Positions 40,608 through 50,746 of a stretch of 64,000 nt of DNA are shown here, piece by piece; within the stretch, counting starts at the first letter, position 1; each line of letters opens with the position of its first letter. A model generated the notes under the pieces. That model worked only from the letters and a program-made list of their open reading frames with translations. It made no database searches and was not told the origin of the DNA. The DNA is from Pseudomonas tumuqii (GTDB lineage Bacteria > Pseudomonadota > Gammaproteobacteria > Pseudomonadales > Pseudomonadaceae): assembly GCF_013184545.1 (NCBI RefSeq), contig NZ_JAAOJA010000001.1, positions 496,001 to 560,000 on the forward strand. The letters run 5' to 3'. The translations under genes and the position numbers were made by a program.

Positions 40608-42065
40608 ATGAGTGAAGAGATCCTGATCAATATCACGCCGATGGAGTCGCGCGTGGCGGTGGTGGAAAACGGCGTGCTGCAAGAGGTGCATGTCGAGCGT
40701 ACGCAGAAGCGCGGTATCGTCGGCAATATCTACAAGGGCAAGGTGGTGCGGGTGTTGCCGGGCATGCAGGCGGCGTTCGTCGACATCGGCCTGGATCGCG
40801 CCGCCTTTATCCATGCCTCGGAAATTTCCAGTCGTGAAGGCAGCGCGGTGGAAAGCATCAGCGCCCTGGTCCATGAAGGCCAGGCCCTGGTGGTGCAGGT
40901 CACCAAGGACCCGATCGGCAGCAAGGGCGCGCGGCTGACCACCCAGCTGTCGATCCCCTCGCGGTACCTGGTGTACATGCCGCGTACCAGTCATGTCGGC
41001 ATTTCCCTGAAAATCGAGGACGAAGCCGAGCGCGACCGTCTCAAGCAAGTGGTGGCCGACTGCGTCGCGGCCGAAGGCATCGCCGAGGCTGGCGGCTTTA
41101 TCCTGCGCACGGCCGCCGATGGTGTGGGCGCCGACGAAATTCTGGTCGATATCCGCTACCTGCGGCGCCTGTGGGATCAGATCGCGGCGCAGAAGCAGAG
41201 CGCGCCGGCCCCGTCGGTGATCTACGAAGACCTCAGCCTGGCCCTGCGCACCCTGCGCGACCTGGTCGGCCTGCGCACCGAGAAGATCCGCATCGACTCG
41301 CGGGAAACCTTTCAGAAGATCACCCAGTTCGTCGACGAACTGATGCCGGAAATCGCCGATCGCCTGGAACACTACCCGGGCGAGCGGCCGATTTTCGACT
41401 TGTACGGTGTCGAAGACGAGATCCAGCGCGCGCTGGAGCGCAAGGTGCCGCTGAAGTCCGGTGGTTACCTGATCATCGACCCGGCCGAGGCGATGAGCAC
41501 CATCGACGTCAATACCGGCGCCTTCGTCGGTCACCGCACCCTCGAAGAGACCATCTTCAAGACCAACCTCGAAGCGGCCACCGCCATCGCCCGGCAACTG
41601 CGCCTGCGCAACCTCGGCGGCATCATCATCATCGACTTCATCGACATGGAAGACGAAGAGCACCAGCGCCAGGTGCTGCGTACCCTGGAGAAGCAGCTGG
41701 AGCGCGATCACGCCAAGACCAACATCATCGGCATCACCGAACTGGGCCTGGTGCAGATGACCCGCAAGCGCACGCGCGAGAGCCTTGAGCAGATCCTCTG
41801 CGAACCCTGCAGCTGCTGCCAGGGGCGCGGCAAGCTGAAGACCCCGGAAACCACCTGCTACGAGATATTCCGCGAGATCCTGCGTGAGGCGCGGGCCTAT
41901 CAGGCGGAGGGCTATCGGGTGCTGGCCAACCAGAAAGTGGTGGATCGCCTGCTCGACGAAGAGTCGGGCAATGTCGCCGACCTCGAAGCCTTTATCGGCC
42001 GGACCATCAAGTTTCAGGTCGAGACGATTTACTCCCAGGAGCAATACGATGTGGTGCTTCTGTGA
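40608..42065 (+). CDS. rng: Ribonuclease G
   Basis: A 485-residue endoribonuclease of the RNase E/G family that matures the 16S rRNA 5' end and trims mRNAs. Order: N-terminal S1 domain (GNIYKGKVVRVLPGMQAAFVD), 5' sensor and DNase-I-like catalytic region with STIDVNTGAFVG and IIIIDFIDMED (metal aspartates), and the zinc-link CEPCSCCQGRG. It starts at ATG 40608 (SEEILINITPMESRVAV). The RNase E C-terminal scaffold is absent, which fits RNase G. Confidence 0.97.
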   Translation: MSEEILINITPMESRVAVVENGVLQEVHVERTQKRGIVGNIYKGKVVRVLPGMQAAFVDIGLDRAAFIHASEISSREGSAVESISALVHEGQALVVQVTKDPIGSKGARLTTQLSIPSRYLVYMPRTSHVGISLKIEDEAERDRLKQVVADCVAAEGIAEAGGFILRTAADGVGADEILVDIRYLRRLWDQIAAQKQSAPAPSVIYEDLSLALRTLRDLVGLRTEKIRIDSRETFQKITQFVDELMPEIADRLEHYPGERPIFDLYGVEDEIQRALERKVPLKSGGYLIIDPAEAMSTIDVNTGAFVGHRTLEETIFKTNLEAATAIARQLRLRNLGGIIIIDFIDMEDEEHQRQVLRTLEKQLERDHAKTNIIGITELGLVQMTRKRTRESLEQILCEPCSCCQGRGKLKTPETTCYEIFREILREARAYQAEGYRVLANQKVVDRLLDEESGNVADLEAFIGRTIKFQVETIYSQEQYDVVLL

Positions 42066-42096
42066 ATCGGCCCGTCGTGTTCAGGGTATGAACTGA

Positions 42097-45000
42097 ATGG
42101 CGCGTCTGGCTCGTTGGTTGATCGTGACGCTGCGCTGGGGCCTGGGCTTGTTCGCGCTGGGCCTGGTGCTCGCAGCCTTGTATGTCAGTCTCGGTCGCGA
42201 GCTGGTGCCGTGGGTCGCCGAGTATCGCCTGGAAGCCGAAGACCAGGCCTCCGCGGCGCTCGGTATGCCGCTGCGGATCGGTCGGCTGGAGGGGCGCTGG
42301 CAGGGCTTCGCGCCACTGCTGGTCGCCCATGACGTGCAATTGGGCGAGGGTGCCAGCGCACTGCGCCTGGATCAGGTGCGCCTGGTCCCGGACGTGCTCG
42401 CCAGCCTGTCGGAGCGTAAGCCGCGGCTGGCCAAGCTGGAGCTGGATGGCTTGCAGTTCAGCCTGCACCAGGACGAGCAGGGCGCCTGGACCTTGAAGGG
42501 GCTGCCGCAGCGCGGCGCGCCTGCGGCCCTGGATGTCGCGCAGGTATTGCAGCAGTTGCAAGCGGTGAGTCGTCTATCGCTGCTCAACAGCCAGGTGACG
42601 CTGGAAGCCCATGAACTGCCGGCCGTGACCCTGACGTACGTCAACCTGACCCTGCGCAATGGCGCGAGTCGTCAGCGTCTGGATGCGCGCCTGCTGCTGC
42701 CCGACGGCCAGCCCGTGGCGCTGCAGTTGCGCAGCCGTATGCAAGCCGAGCGCTGGCGCGAGGTGCAGGCCGAGCTGTACCTGAGCCTGCCGCAAAGCGA
42801 TTGGGCACGCTGGTTGCCGCCGAGCGTGACGCACGAATGGCGTCTCGAGCAGTTGCAGGCCGGCGGCGAAGTCTGGCTGGCCTGGGCCGATGGCGCCTTG
42901 CAGCGTGCGGTCAGCCGCCTGCACGCACCGCAAGTGGCGGCTGCCTATCTCGAGCGCGAGGCGGCGCAGGTGCAGAACCTCGCCCTCAACGCCTATTTCG
43001 AGCGGACCGAACAGGGCTTCGAGCTGCTGCTGGACGATCTGGCGCTGAGCCAGGGCGAGACCCGCTGGGGCGAGGTGCAGCTGGCCATCAGTCATCGTCA
43101 GGACAGCCACGACGCCGAAGAACAGTGGTCGCTCGGCGCCGATCGCCTCGATCTGGCGCCGCTGCTGCCGCTGGTCAAAGCCCTGCTGCCCTTGCCGGAC
43201 AAGGGTTTGGCACTGCTCGACAGCCTGCAGCCGCAGGGTGCCTTGCGCAATATCCAGGTGGACTACCGGCCCCGGGTCGAGGGCGACAAGCGCTTGCAGT
43301 TTGCCGCCAATCTCGAGCGCATCGGTTTCGCCGCCTACCTGGCCTCGCCGGCGGCAGCAAACATCAGCGGCAGTGTGGCCGGTGACCTGGGGCAGGGCGA
43401 ACTGCGCCTGGCGAGCGAAAATTTCTCCCTGCACCTGGCCACCCTGTTCCCCGAGCCCTGGCTGTATAAGCAGGCCAATGCCCGGCTGACCTGGCAACTG
43501 AATGAGCAGGCTTTCACCCTGCGCAGCCCCTATCTGCAGGTGCTCGGCGAAGAGGGGCCGGTTGCCGGTGACTTCCTGATTCGCCTGATGTTCGATCCTG
43601 AGGCCGAGGACTACATGGACCTGCGCGTCGGCCTGCGTGACGGCGATGCGCGTTATACCGAGAAATACCTGCCGACCCGCGCACCCGGCTTGAGCGCGGA
43701 ACTGGCTAACTGGCTGAAGACCGCGATTCGCGGCGGCAAGGTCAACGAAGGCTATTTTCAATTCCAGGGTTCGCTGAACAAGGGCGCCGCCGATGCGGCG
43801 CGCAGTCTCAGCCTGTTCTTTGCCGTGGAAGACGCCGAACTGGCCTTCCAGCCGGGTTGGCCGGCACTGCGCGAGGCGCGTGGCGATGTGTTCATCGAGG
43901 ACAGCGGGGTGCGGGTGCGGGTGGTCGAGGGCCGTATCCTCGATAGCCGGGTGCGCAACGCCGCGGCGGATATTGCCCACACGGCGCCGGGGCAGGTTCC
44001 GCGGCTGCTGCTCAACAGCGAGCTGCAAAGCAGTGTCGTCGATGCCCTGAAGATTCTCCAGGATGCGCCCATGGGCACTGCCGAGATCTTCGCCGGCTGG
44101 CAGGGCGAGGGGCCGCTATCGGGCCGGCTCAAGCTCGATCTGCCGCTGCGCAAAGGGTTGGCGCCGGACGTGATAGTCGACTTCGCCACCCAGGGGGCGC
44201 GGCTCAAGTTGAGCAATCCCGAGCTGGAGCTCAGTCAGCTGCAGGGCGCCTTTCGCTACAACACGGCCAGCGGCTTGAGCGCCCCGGATATTCGCGCTCA
44301 AGCCCTCGGCCATGCCGTGCGGGGCAAGGCCATAGCAGAAGGTGTGCGCGGCCGGGCGCAAACGCGGATCGAGGCCAGCGGTCAGGTACCGCTGAGCAAC
44401 CTGACGGCCTGGCTGGGCGTGACTGCAACATTACCTGTGAGCGGTACCTTGCCCTATCGCTTGCGTTTGAGTCTGGACGGTGCCGACAGTCAGTTGCGGG
44501 TGGATTCCAATCTTCAGGGGGTGGCCGTCGCGCTACCGGCGCCTTTTGGCAAAAGTGCCAACGATGAAGGTTATGCCGATTGGCGCATGACCCTGAATGG
44601 CGGCGAGCGGCGCTATTGGCTGGATTATGCCGATCTGGCGAGCCTGGCCTTCGCGGCTCCGCCCGGTCAGCTTGCCGAGGGCCGCGGCGAGCTGCGCCTG
44701 GGGGATGGCCCGGCACTGTTGCCGGCGGCGAAGGGTGTGCGCTTGCGCGGACAAGTCAGCGAGCTGGATTGGGCGGCTTGGCAGGCGGCGCTGAAACCTT
44801 ATGCCGGTGTGGCGCGCGCGGATGCGCAGCAGGTGTTCAAGGATGCGCAACTGAAGATTGGCCGGTTCAGCGGCTTTGGCAGCACGGTCGACGACCTGGC
44901 GATACAGCTCAAGCGTGCGCCGGCGGCCTGGGCGCTCAACCTGGATAGCCAGCTGCTGAAGGGGCGGGTCGATTTGCCGGATGCCGGCGCGACGCCTATC

Positions 45001-45939
45001 GCGGTCAATCTGGAGTACCTGCGTTTGCCGGCGGCCGCCGCCAAGGAGGCCGTGGTTGAGGGTGCCGTGGTCGAGGACAAGCCGGATCCGCTGCTTGGCG
45101 TCGATCCGCGGCTGATTCCCGCCCTCGATCTGCGCATTGCCCAGGTGTTGCAAGGTGCCGAGGCGCTGGGGGCGTGGTCGCTGAAAGCGCGTCCGAACGC
45201 CACCGGGGTACAGTTCAGCGACCTGAACCTGGAGCTGAAAGGTCTGCAGCTGACCGGCAGCGCCGGTTGGCAGGGCACGGCAGAGGCCAGCAGCAGTTGG
45301 TACGAGGGGCGCATGCAGGGCAAGCAACTGGCCGATGTGCTGCTGGCCTGGAACTTTGCGCCGACGGTCAGTAGTGAAAGCTTTCACATGGATGTCGATG
45401 GCCGTTGGCCCGGTTCGCCGGCTTGGGTCAGTCTCAAGCGCTTTTCCGGCAGCATGGATGCAACCTTGCGCAAGGGACAGTTCACCGAGGTACAAGGCTC
45501 TGCATCGGCGCTGCGGGTATTTGGCCTGCTCAACTTCAACTCGATTAGCCGCCGCCTGCGCCTGGATTTTTCCGACCTGTTCGGCAAGGGGTGGAGCTAT
45601 GACCGGGTCAAGGGGCTGCTGGTCGCCAGCGATGGGGTGTACGTTACCCGTACCCCCATTACCGTGACCGGGCCATCGAGCAATCTGGAGCTGGACGGTA
45701 CCCTGAACCTGGCCGATGACCTGATCGATGCCAAGCTGCTGGTGACCTTGCCGGTGGGCAACAATCTGCCGCTGGCGGCGTTGATCGTCGGCGCGCCAGC
45801 CATCGGTGGGGCGTTGTTCGTGGTGGACAAACTGCTGGGCGATCGTGTGGCACGTTTTGCCAGTGTGCAATACAGCGTCAAGGGTCGCTGGCAGGATCCG
45901 CAGATCAGCTTCGACAAGCCCTTCGAGAAGCCGCGCTGA
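42097..45939 (+). CDS. yhdP: YhdP family AsmA-like lipid transport protein
   Basis: A 1280-residue envelope protein. One N-terminal transmembrane segment (LIVTLRWGLGLFALGLVLAA) anchors it in the inner membrane, and a long beta-rich periplasmic groove follows, with DUF3971 and a C-terminal AsmA-like domain (SGSMDATLRKGQFTEVQG, FDKPFEKPR). YhdP, TamB and YdbH move phospholipid from the inner to the outer membrane. It follows rng by 31 bases, so it is in the mre-rng unit or just after it. Confidence 0.92.
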   Translation: MARLARWLIVTLRWGLGLFALGLVLAALYVSLGRELVPWVAEYRLEAEDQASAALGMPLRIGRLEGRWQGFAPLLVAHDVQLGEGASALRLDQVRLVPDVLASLSERKPRLAKLELDGLQFSLHQDEQGAWTLKGLPQRGAPAALDVAQVLQQLQAVSRLSLLNSQVTLEAHELPAVTLTYVNLTLRNGASRQRLDARLLLPDGQPVALQLRSRMQAERWREVQAELYLSLPQSDWARWLPPSVTHEWRLEQLQAGGEVWLAWADGALQRAVSRLHAPQVAAAYLEREAAQVQNLALNAYFERTEQGFELLLDDLALSQGETRWGEVQLAISHRQDSHDAEEQWSLGADRLDLAPLLPLVKALLPLPDKGLALLDSLQPQGALRNIQVDYRPRVEGDKRLQFAANLERIGFAAYLASPAAANISGSVAGDLGQGELRLASENFSLHLATLFPEPWLYKQANARLTWQLNEQAFTLRSPYLQVLGEEGPVAGDFLIRLMFDPEAEDYMDLRVGLRDGDARYTEKYLPTRAPGLSAELANWLKTAIRGGKVNEGYFQFQGSLNKGAADAARSLSLFFAVEDAELAFQPGWPALREARGDVFIEDSGVRVRVVEGRILDSRVRNAAADIAHTAPGQVPRLLLNSELQSSVVDALKILQDAPMGTAEIFAGWQGEGPLSGRLKLDLPLRKGLAPDVIVDFATQGARLKLSNPELELSQLQGAFRYNTASGLSAPDIRAQALGHAVRGKAIAEGVRGRAQTRIEASGQVPLSNLTAWLGVTATLPVSGTLPYRLRLSLDGADSQLRVDSNLQGVAVALPAPFGKSANDEGYADWRMTLNGGERRYWLDYADLASLAFAAPPGQLAEGRGELRLGDGPALLPAAKGVRLRGQVSELDWAAWQAALKPYAGVARADAQQVFKDAQLKIGRFSGFGSTVDDLAIQLKRAPAAWALNLDSQLLKGRVDLPDAGATPIAVNLEYLRLPAAAAKEAVVEGAVVEDKPDPLLGVDPRLIPALDLRIAQVLQGAEALGAWSLKARPNATGVQFSDLNLELKGLQLTGSAGWQGTAEASSSWYEGRMQGKQLADVLLAWNFAPTVSSESFHMDVDGRWPGSPAWVSLKRFSGSMDATLRKGQFTEVQGSASALRVFGLLNFNSISRRLRLDFSDLFGKGWSYDRVKGLLVASDGVYVTRTPITVTGPSSNLELDGTLNLADDLIDAKLLVTLPVGNNLPLAALIVGAPAIGGALFVVDKLLGDRVARFASVQYSVKGRWQDPQISFDKPFEKPR

Positions 45940-46031
45940 CAGGCCATTGCAAATCGGCTGCGCCAGACGATGCAGTCGATGGCCATGGCTTGTAAGCTGA
46001 AGACCCAACCATCCGCCGAGCAGGAGCATGC

Positions 46032-46886
46032 ATGAGCCTCGCGGTGATTCAAATGGTCAGCCATGCCGATGTGCCGGCCAACCTGGTCCAGGCCCGGCGG
46101 CTGCTCGAGCAGGCTGCGGCGGGCGGGGCACGCCTGGCGGTATTGCCGGAAAATTTCGCCGCCATGGGCCGCCGCGACCTGGCGGCACTGGGTCGCTGCG
46201 AAGCGCGGGGTGAGGGCCCGATCCTGCCCTGGTTGAAACAGGCTGCTCGCGACCTCAGGTTATGGATAGTGGCCGGCACCTTGCCCTTGCCGCCTGCGGG
46301 CCAGCCCGAGGCCAAGGCGCGGGCCTGTTGCCTGTTGCTCGACGAGCATGGCGAGCAGGTGGCGCGCTATGACAAGCTGCACCTGTTTGATGTGGAGGTC
46401 GGCGACCGCCAGGGCCGTTATTGCGAGTCCGATGATTTTGCCCATGGCAGCCGGATCGTGGTGGCGGATACGCCCGTTGGGCGCCTGGGTTTGACGGTGT
46501 GCTACGACCTGCGTTTTCCTGAGTTGTATGGCGCCCTGCGTGAAGCCGGAGCGGAGTTGATCAGCGTGCCGGCGGCCTTTACCGCGCTGACCGGTGCGGC
46601 GCACTGGCAGATACTGGTACGCGCCCGGGCCATCGAGACCCAGTGCTACCTGCTGGCCGCCGGCCAGGGCGGCACTCATCCGGGCGGGCGCGAGACCTTC
46701 GGCCATTCGGCCATCGTCGATCCCTGGGGCCGGGTGTTGGCCGAGCAGGCGCACGGCGAGGCGGTCTTGCTGGCTGGTCGCGATGCCGTCGAGCAGGCGG
46801 CGATTCGCCAACGCATGCCGGTGAGCCGGCATAAACGATTTTTTGCAGCGGCCGAACCACGGTTGCCGGGTTTGGAACAGTCATGA
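46032..46886 (+). CDS. NIT-family carbon-nitrogen hydrolase (deaminated glutathione amidase type)
   Basis: A 284-residue nitrilase-superfamily enzyme. The Glu-Lys-Cys triad lies in [18 protein letters not shown] and [13 protein letters not shown]; a second conserved Glu is in [12 protein letters not shown]. The NIT1/YbeM branch hydrolyses deaminated glutathione, a repair reaction, and the LHLFDVEV motif fits it. It lies between yhdP and tldD in the order known from other pseudomonads. Its stop codon lies within a short tandem duplication. Confidence 0.9.
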   Translation: MSLAVIQMVSHADVPANLVQARRLLEQAAAGGARLAVLPENFAAMGRRDLAALGRCEARGEGPILPWLKQAARDLRLWIVAGTLPLPPAGQPEAKARACCLLLDEHGEQVARYDKLHLFDVEVGDRQGRYCESDDFAHGSRIVVADTPVGRLGLTVCYDLRFPELYGALREAGAELISVPAAFTALTGAAHWQILVRARAIETQCYLLAAGQGGTHPGGRETFGHSAIVDPWGRVLAEQAHGEAVLLAGRDAVEQAAIRQRMPVSRHKRFFAAAEPRLPGLEQS

Positions 46887-46914
46887 ACGAGATGAAACAG
46901 TTATGAGCGAGATG
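46879..46914 (+). repeat. 19-base tandem duplication at the tldD start
   Basis: CAGTCATGAACGAGATG (46879-46895) and CAGTTATGAGCGAGATG (46898-46914) repeat with a 19-base period. The first copy contains the previous gene's TGA and a seven-codon mini-ORF (ATG 46883 to TGA 46906); the second holds the tldD ATG at 46903. Confidence 0.75.
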
Positions 46915-48345
46915 TTGTTATCCGTCAGTGAGCACCTGTTGGGCCCGGGCGGCTTGACCCTCGACCATCTGCCCGGGGTACTGGGCGAGTTGTCCGGCCC
47001 CGGTATCGATGCTGCCGATCTGTATTTCCAGAGCCAGGTGTCCGAGACCTGGGTGCTGGAGGACGGCATCGTCAAGGAAGGCAGTTTCAACCTCGACCAG
47101 GGCGTGGGCGTGCGTGCCCAGTCCGGCGAGAAAACCGGGTTTGCCTACAGCAACGCCATCACCGCCGAGGCGCTGACCCAGGCCGCCCGCGCGGCCCGCT
47201 CGATTGCCCGGGCCGGACAGAACGTGCGGGTGCAGGCCTTCAGCAGCCCGCAGGTCACCGCCTTGTATGCACCGGAAAACCCGCTGGACGTGATCGGCCG
47301 GGCGCAGAAGGTCGAGTTGCTCAAGCAGGTCGATGTGGCCACGCGTGCGCTCGATCCGCGGATCAAGCAGGTCACGGTCAGCCTCGCCGGGGTCTGGGAT
47401 CGCATCCTGGTGGCGGCGCAGGACGGCAGCCTGGGCGTCGATATTCGCCCGCTGGTGCGCTTCAATGTCAGCGTGATCGTCGAGCAGAATGGCCGCCGCG
47501 AACGGGGCGGCCATGGCGGTGGTGGGCGTACCGACTACCGCTACTTCATGAGCGAGGATCGCGCCATGGGTTACGCCCGCGAGGCGTTGCGCCAGGCCCT
47601 GGTCAATCTCGAGGCGATTCCCGCACCGGCCGGCACCCTGCCGGTGGTGATGGGTGCCGGCTGGTCTGGGGTGCTGCTGCACGAGGCGGTCGGCCATGGC
47701 CTGGAAGGCGACTTCAATCGCAAGGGCAGTTCCGCCTACAGCGGGCGCATGGGCGAGAAGGTCGCCTCGAGTCTGTGCACCATCGTCGACGACGGTACCC
47801 TGGCCGGGCGCCGTGGTTCGCTCAGCGTGGATGACGAAGGCACCCCGACCCAGTGCACCACGCTGATCGAGAACGGCGTGCTCAAGGGCTATATGCAGGA
47901 CAAGCTGAACGCCCGCCTGATGGGCGTGGCGCGTACTGGCAACGGTCGCCGCGAATCCTATGCGCACCTGCCGATGCCGCGCATGACCAACACCTACATG
48001 CTGGCCGGCGCAAGCGACCCCGAAGAAATCATCCGTTCGGTGAAGAAAGGCATCTACTGCGCCAACCTCGGCGGTGGTCAGGTCGACATCACCAGCGGCA
48101 AGTTCGTCTTCTCCACCAGCGAGGCCTACCTGATCGAGAACGGCAAGATCACCGCGCCGGTCAAGGGCGCCACCCTGATCGGCAACGGCCCGGAGGCGAT
48201 GAGTCGGGTGTCGATGGTCGGCAACGACCTGGCCCTGGACAGCGGCGTCGGCACCTGCGGCAAGGACGGTCAGTCGGTGCCGGTCGGCGTCGGCCAGCCG
48301 ACGCTGAAAATCGATGCGATTACCGTCGGTGGCACAGGAGCCTGA
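46903..48345 (+). CDS. tldD: Metalloprotease TldD
   Basis: A 480-residue subunit of the TldD-TldE (PmbA) protease that trims unfolded or unstructured peptides, such as the microcin B17 leader and CcdA. The zinc motif HEAVGH has H260, E261 and H264. [19 protein letters not shown] and the C-terminal [12 protein letters not shown] are conserved. Start ATG 46903 ([12 protein letters not shown]) gives the family length. Its partner gene pmbA is 678 bases away beyond an oppositely read yjgA. Confidence 0.96.
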   Translation: MSEMLLSVSEHLLGPGGLTLDHLPGVLGELSGPGIDAADLYFQSQVSETWVLEDGIVKEGSFNLDQGVGVRAQSGEKTGFAYSNAITAEALTQAARAARSIARAGQNVRVQAFSSPQVTALYAPENPLDVIGRAQKVELLKQVDVATRALDPRIKQVTVSLAGVWDRILVAAQDGSLGVDIRPLVRFNVSVIVEQNGRRERGGHGGGGRTDYRYFMSEDRAMGYAREALRQALVNLEAIPAPAGTLPVVMGAGWSGVLLHEAVGHGLEGDFNRKGSSAYSGRMGEKVASSLCTIVDDGTLAGRRGSLSVDDEGTPTQCTTLIENGVLKGYMQDKLNARLMGVARTGNGRRESYAHLPMPRMTNTYMLAGASDPEEIIRSVKKGIYCANLGGGQVDITSGKFVFSTSEAYLIENGKITAPVKGATLIGNGPEAMSRVSMVGNDLALDSGVGTCGKDGQSVPVGVGQPTLKIDAITVGGTGA

Positions 48346-48357
48346 AACGCTCGGGCC

Positions 48358-48389
48358 TAGGGTGGGTTAGCCGAAGGCGTAACCCGCCA
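48358..48389. repeat. Palindromic repeat between tldD and yjgA
   Basis: TAGGGTGGGTTAGCCGAAGG then CGTAACCCGCC: arms GGTGGGTTA and TAACCCGCC around a short loop. It lies between two converging genes and could end both transcripts. Confidence 0.7.
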
Positions 48390-48400
48390 TCACGCCAGGA

Positions 48401-48919
48401 TCAACGCAGCCCGCGTTGGGCTTCGTCCAGTTCACGGATGTATTTGAAGATCTTGCGCGAGGCCGCTGGCGCTTTGTTCTGTGCCAGTTCGTGCTGGGCC
48501 TGGCGGATCAACTGACGCAGGTGTTGCCGGTCTGCTTCAGGATAGTCGCCAACAAAGGCTTCCAGGGTGTCGTCGGTGCCGTTGATAAGACGGTCACGCC
48601 AGCGCTCCAGGCCATGAAAGCGTTCGTTGTACTGGCGAGTAGAGGCATCAAGCTGGTCGAGCAGGGTAAGAATCGCTTCGATGTCCTGGTCGCGCATCAG
48701 CCGGCCGATAAACTGCACATGGCGTTTTTTCGCCGAATTGGCCGTGTGCTTGGGCGCCTCTGCGAGGGCGCGGCGCAATTCGTCGGTCAACGGCAGTTTG
48801 TTGAGCAGGTCGGGCTTCAGGGTGGTCAGGCGTTGACCCAGGTCTTGCAGGGCATGCAGCTCGCGTTTGACCTGGGTTTTACTCTTCTCGCCGGAGAAGT
48901 CGTCAAGATATTCAGGCAT
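48401..48919 (-). CDS. darP: YjgA/DarP family ribosome assembly factor
   Basis: A 172-residue highly charged, helical protein (DUF615). It begins [20 protein letters not shown] and contains [14 protein letters not shown] and [17 protein letters not shown], matching the family. In E. coli it helps late 50S assembly. It is encoded on the opposite strand between tldD and pmbA, an order conserved in pseudomonads. Start ATG 48919 has no strong SD; an earlier in-frame start would add 18 unlike residues. Confidence 0.92.
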   Translation of the reverse strand: MPEYLDDFSGEKSKTQVKRELHALQDLGQRLTTLKPDLLNKLPLTDELRRALAEAPKHTANSAKKRHVQFIGRLMRDQDIEAILTLLDQLDASTRQYNERFHGLERWRDRLINGTDDTLEAFVGDYPEADRQHLRQLIRQAQHELAQNKAPAASRKIFKYIRELDEAQRGLR

Positions 48920-49022
48920 GGGGGTGGTCCAATGGAAAACGCCGCCATGATAGCAGCAAGTTTCCAATTGCAAGCGTTCGGCCCGATCTCGTCAACGCGC
49001 CGATAATCGTTCAGGAGTTTTT

Positions 49023-50369
49023 ATGAGTGCAGTAGATAGTGTCGGCCCCGAGGCCGTGCCGCAGTTGCAGGCGCAGGTCGAACAGATTATCGCCGAGGCC
49101 AAGAAGCAGGGCGCCAGTGCCTGCGAGGTGGCCGTATCGGTGGAGCAAGGCTTGTCCACCTCGGTTCGCCAGGGCGAGGTCGAGACCGTCGAGTTCAACC
49201 GTGACCAGGGCTTCGGCATCACCCTGTATGTCGGTCAGCGCAAGGGCTCGGCCAGTACCTCGGCGAGTGGCGATGCCGCCATCCGGGAAACCGTGGCAGC
49301 GGCCCTGGCCATCGCCAAGCATGCCTCGGAAGATGAGGCGGCAGGCTTGGCCGATGCCGCGCTGATGGCGCGCGAGCTGCCGCAGCTGGATCTGTATCAC
49401 GCCTGGGCCATCAGCCCGGAGCAGGCCATCGAGCAGGCGCTGCGCTGCGAAGCGGCAGCCTTTGCCACGGATACGCGGGTCAAAAATGCCGACGGCACCA
49501 CCCTCAATACCCACCAGGGTTGTCGGGTGTATGGCAATAGTCATGGTTTCATCGCGGGCTATGCCAGCACCCGGCACAGCTTGAGCTGCGTGATGATCGC
49601 CGAAGATGGCGGGCAGATGCAGCGCGACTACTGGTATGACGTCAATCGTCAGGGCGAGCTGCTGGCCGATGCCGCGGGCATCGGTCAGCGGGCCGCGCAG
49701 CGGGCGGTCAGCCGGCTGGGCGCGCGCCCGGTGCCGACCTGCGAAGTGCCGGTGTTATTTTCCGCTGAGCTGGCGACGGGACTGTTCGGGCATTTCCTCG
49801 CGGCTATTTCCGGTGGCAACCTGTACCGCAAGTCATCTTTCCTTGAGGGCGCCCTGGGCCAGCAGTTGTTTCCCGACTGGCTGACGCTCGATGAGCGTCC
49901 GCATATTCCCCGTGCCCTGGGCAGTGCGGCCTTCGACGGTGATGGCCTGGCCACCTATGCCAAGCCCTTTGTCGAGGGCGGCGAGCTGGTCTCTTACGTG
50001 CTGGGCACCTACTCGGGGCGCAAGCTGGGGATGCCGAGTACGGCCAACGCCGGTGGCGTGCATAACCTGTTCGTCAGCCATGGTGCGGAAGATCAGCCGG
50101 CGCTGCTCAAGCGCATGGGTCGCGGCCTGTTGGTCACTGAGTTGATGGGGCAGGGCCTGAACATGGTCACCGGTGACTATTCGCGTGGGGCAGGCGGCTT
50201 TTGGGTGGAGAACGGCGAGATCCAGTTCCCGGTGCAGGAAGTGACCATCGCCGGCAACCTGCGCGACATGTTCAAGCAGATAGTCGCGGTGGGTAACGAT
50301 CTCGAGCTGCGCAGCAATATCCGCACCGGCTCGGTGTTGATCGAGAAGATGACGGTGGCGGGCAGCTAG
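49023..50369 (+). CDS. pmbA: Metalloprotease PmbA (TldE)
   Basis: A 448-residue partner of TldD. It lacks the HExxxH of TldD, as is normal for TldE/PmbA. Family sequences include QGFGITLYVGQRKGSAST near residue 65, RVYGNSHGFIAGY and GMPSTANAGGVHNLFVS. Start ATG 49023 has AGGAG upstream. The stop is TAG. Confidence 0.95.
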   Translation: MSAVDSVGPEAVPQLQAQVEQIIAEAKKQGASACEVAVSVEQGLSTSVRQGEVETVEFNRDQGFGITLYVGQRKGSASTSASGDAAIRETVAAALAIAKHASEDEAAGLADAALMARELPQLDLYHAWAISPEQAIEQALRCEAAAFATDTRVKNADGTTLNTHQGCRVYGNSHGFIAGYASTRHSLSCVMIAEDGGQMQRDYWYDVNRQGELLADAAGIGQRAAQRAVSRLGARPVPTCEVPVLFSAELATGLFGHFLAAISGGNLYRKSSFLEGALGQQLFPDWLTLDERPHIPRALGSAAFDGDGLATYAKPFVEGGELVSYVLGTYSGRKLGMPSTANAGGVHNLFVSHGAEDQPALLKRMGRGLLVTELMGQGLNMVTGDYSRGAGGFWVENGEIQFPVQEVTIAGNLRDMFKQIVAVGNDLELRSNIRTGSVLIEKMTVAGS

Positions 50370-50393
50370 GGCTATTGTGCAGCCGGCCCTTGT

Positions 50394-50448
50394 GGGGTGC
50401 GCTGCGCGCACCAGGTTTCTAAGTCAGGGTGCGCGCGGCGCACCCTGC
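50394..50448. repeat. Palindromic repeat between pmbA and ptsO
   Basis: GGGGTGCGCTGCGCGCACC and CAGGGTGCGCGCGGCGCACC form two GGTGCGC/GCGCACC palindromes in a convergent gap. The same family occurs in the outer arms at 20962-21054. It probably ends both transcripts. Confidence 0.75.
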
Positions 50449-50460
50449 GAGTGATCCTGG

Positions 50461-50733
50461 CTATTCGCCTTCGTCGAAGTAGTTGTTGATCAGTTCGATC
50501 AGGGCGTTGAGTGCGTCATCGTCCTGCTCGCCTTCGGTGTGCAGGTGAATCGGTGTGCCTTTGCCGGCCGCCAGCATCATCACAGCCATGATGCTTTTGC
50601 CATCCACCAGGCTCTCCGGGGCGCGGCCGACCTTGACCTGACAGGGGTAGCGCCCGGCGACACCGACAAACTTGGCTGCTGCGCGTGCATGCAGACCCAG
50701 CTTGTTGATGATGGTGATTTCGCAGGAAGGCAT
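50461..50733 (-). CDS. ptsO: Nitrogen PTS phosphocarrier NPr
   Basis: A 90-residue HPr-like protein of the nitrogen PTS that relays phosphate from EI-Ntr (PtsP) to PtsN. The active His is H15 in NKLGLHARAAAKFV, and the serine-region equivalent lies in DGKSIMAVMMLAAGKG. It is the last gene of the rpoN cluster, 13 bases after rapZ. Confidence 0.95.
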   Translation of the reverse strand: MPSCEITIINKLGLHARAAAKFVGVAGRYPCQVKVGRAPESLVDGKSIMAVMMLAAGKGTPIHLHTEGEQDDDALNALIELINNYFDEGE

Positions 50734-50746
50734 CGCGGCAGGATCC

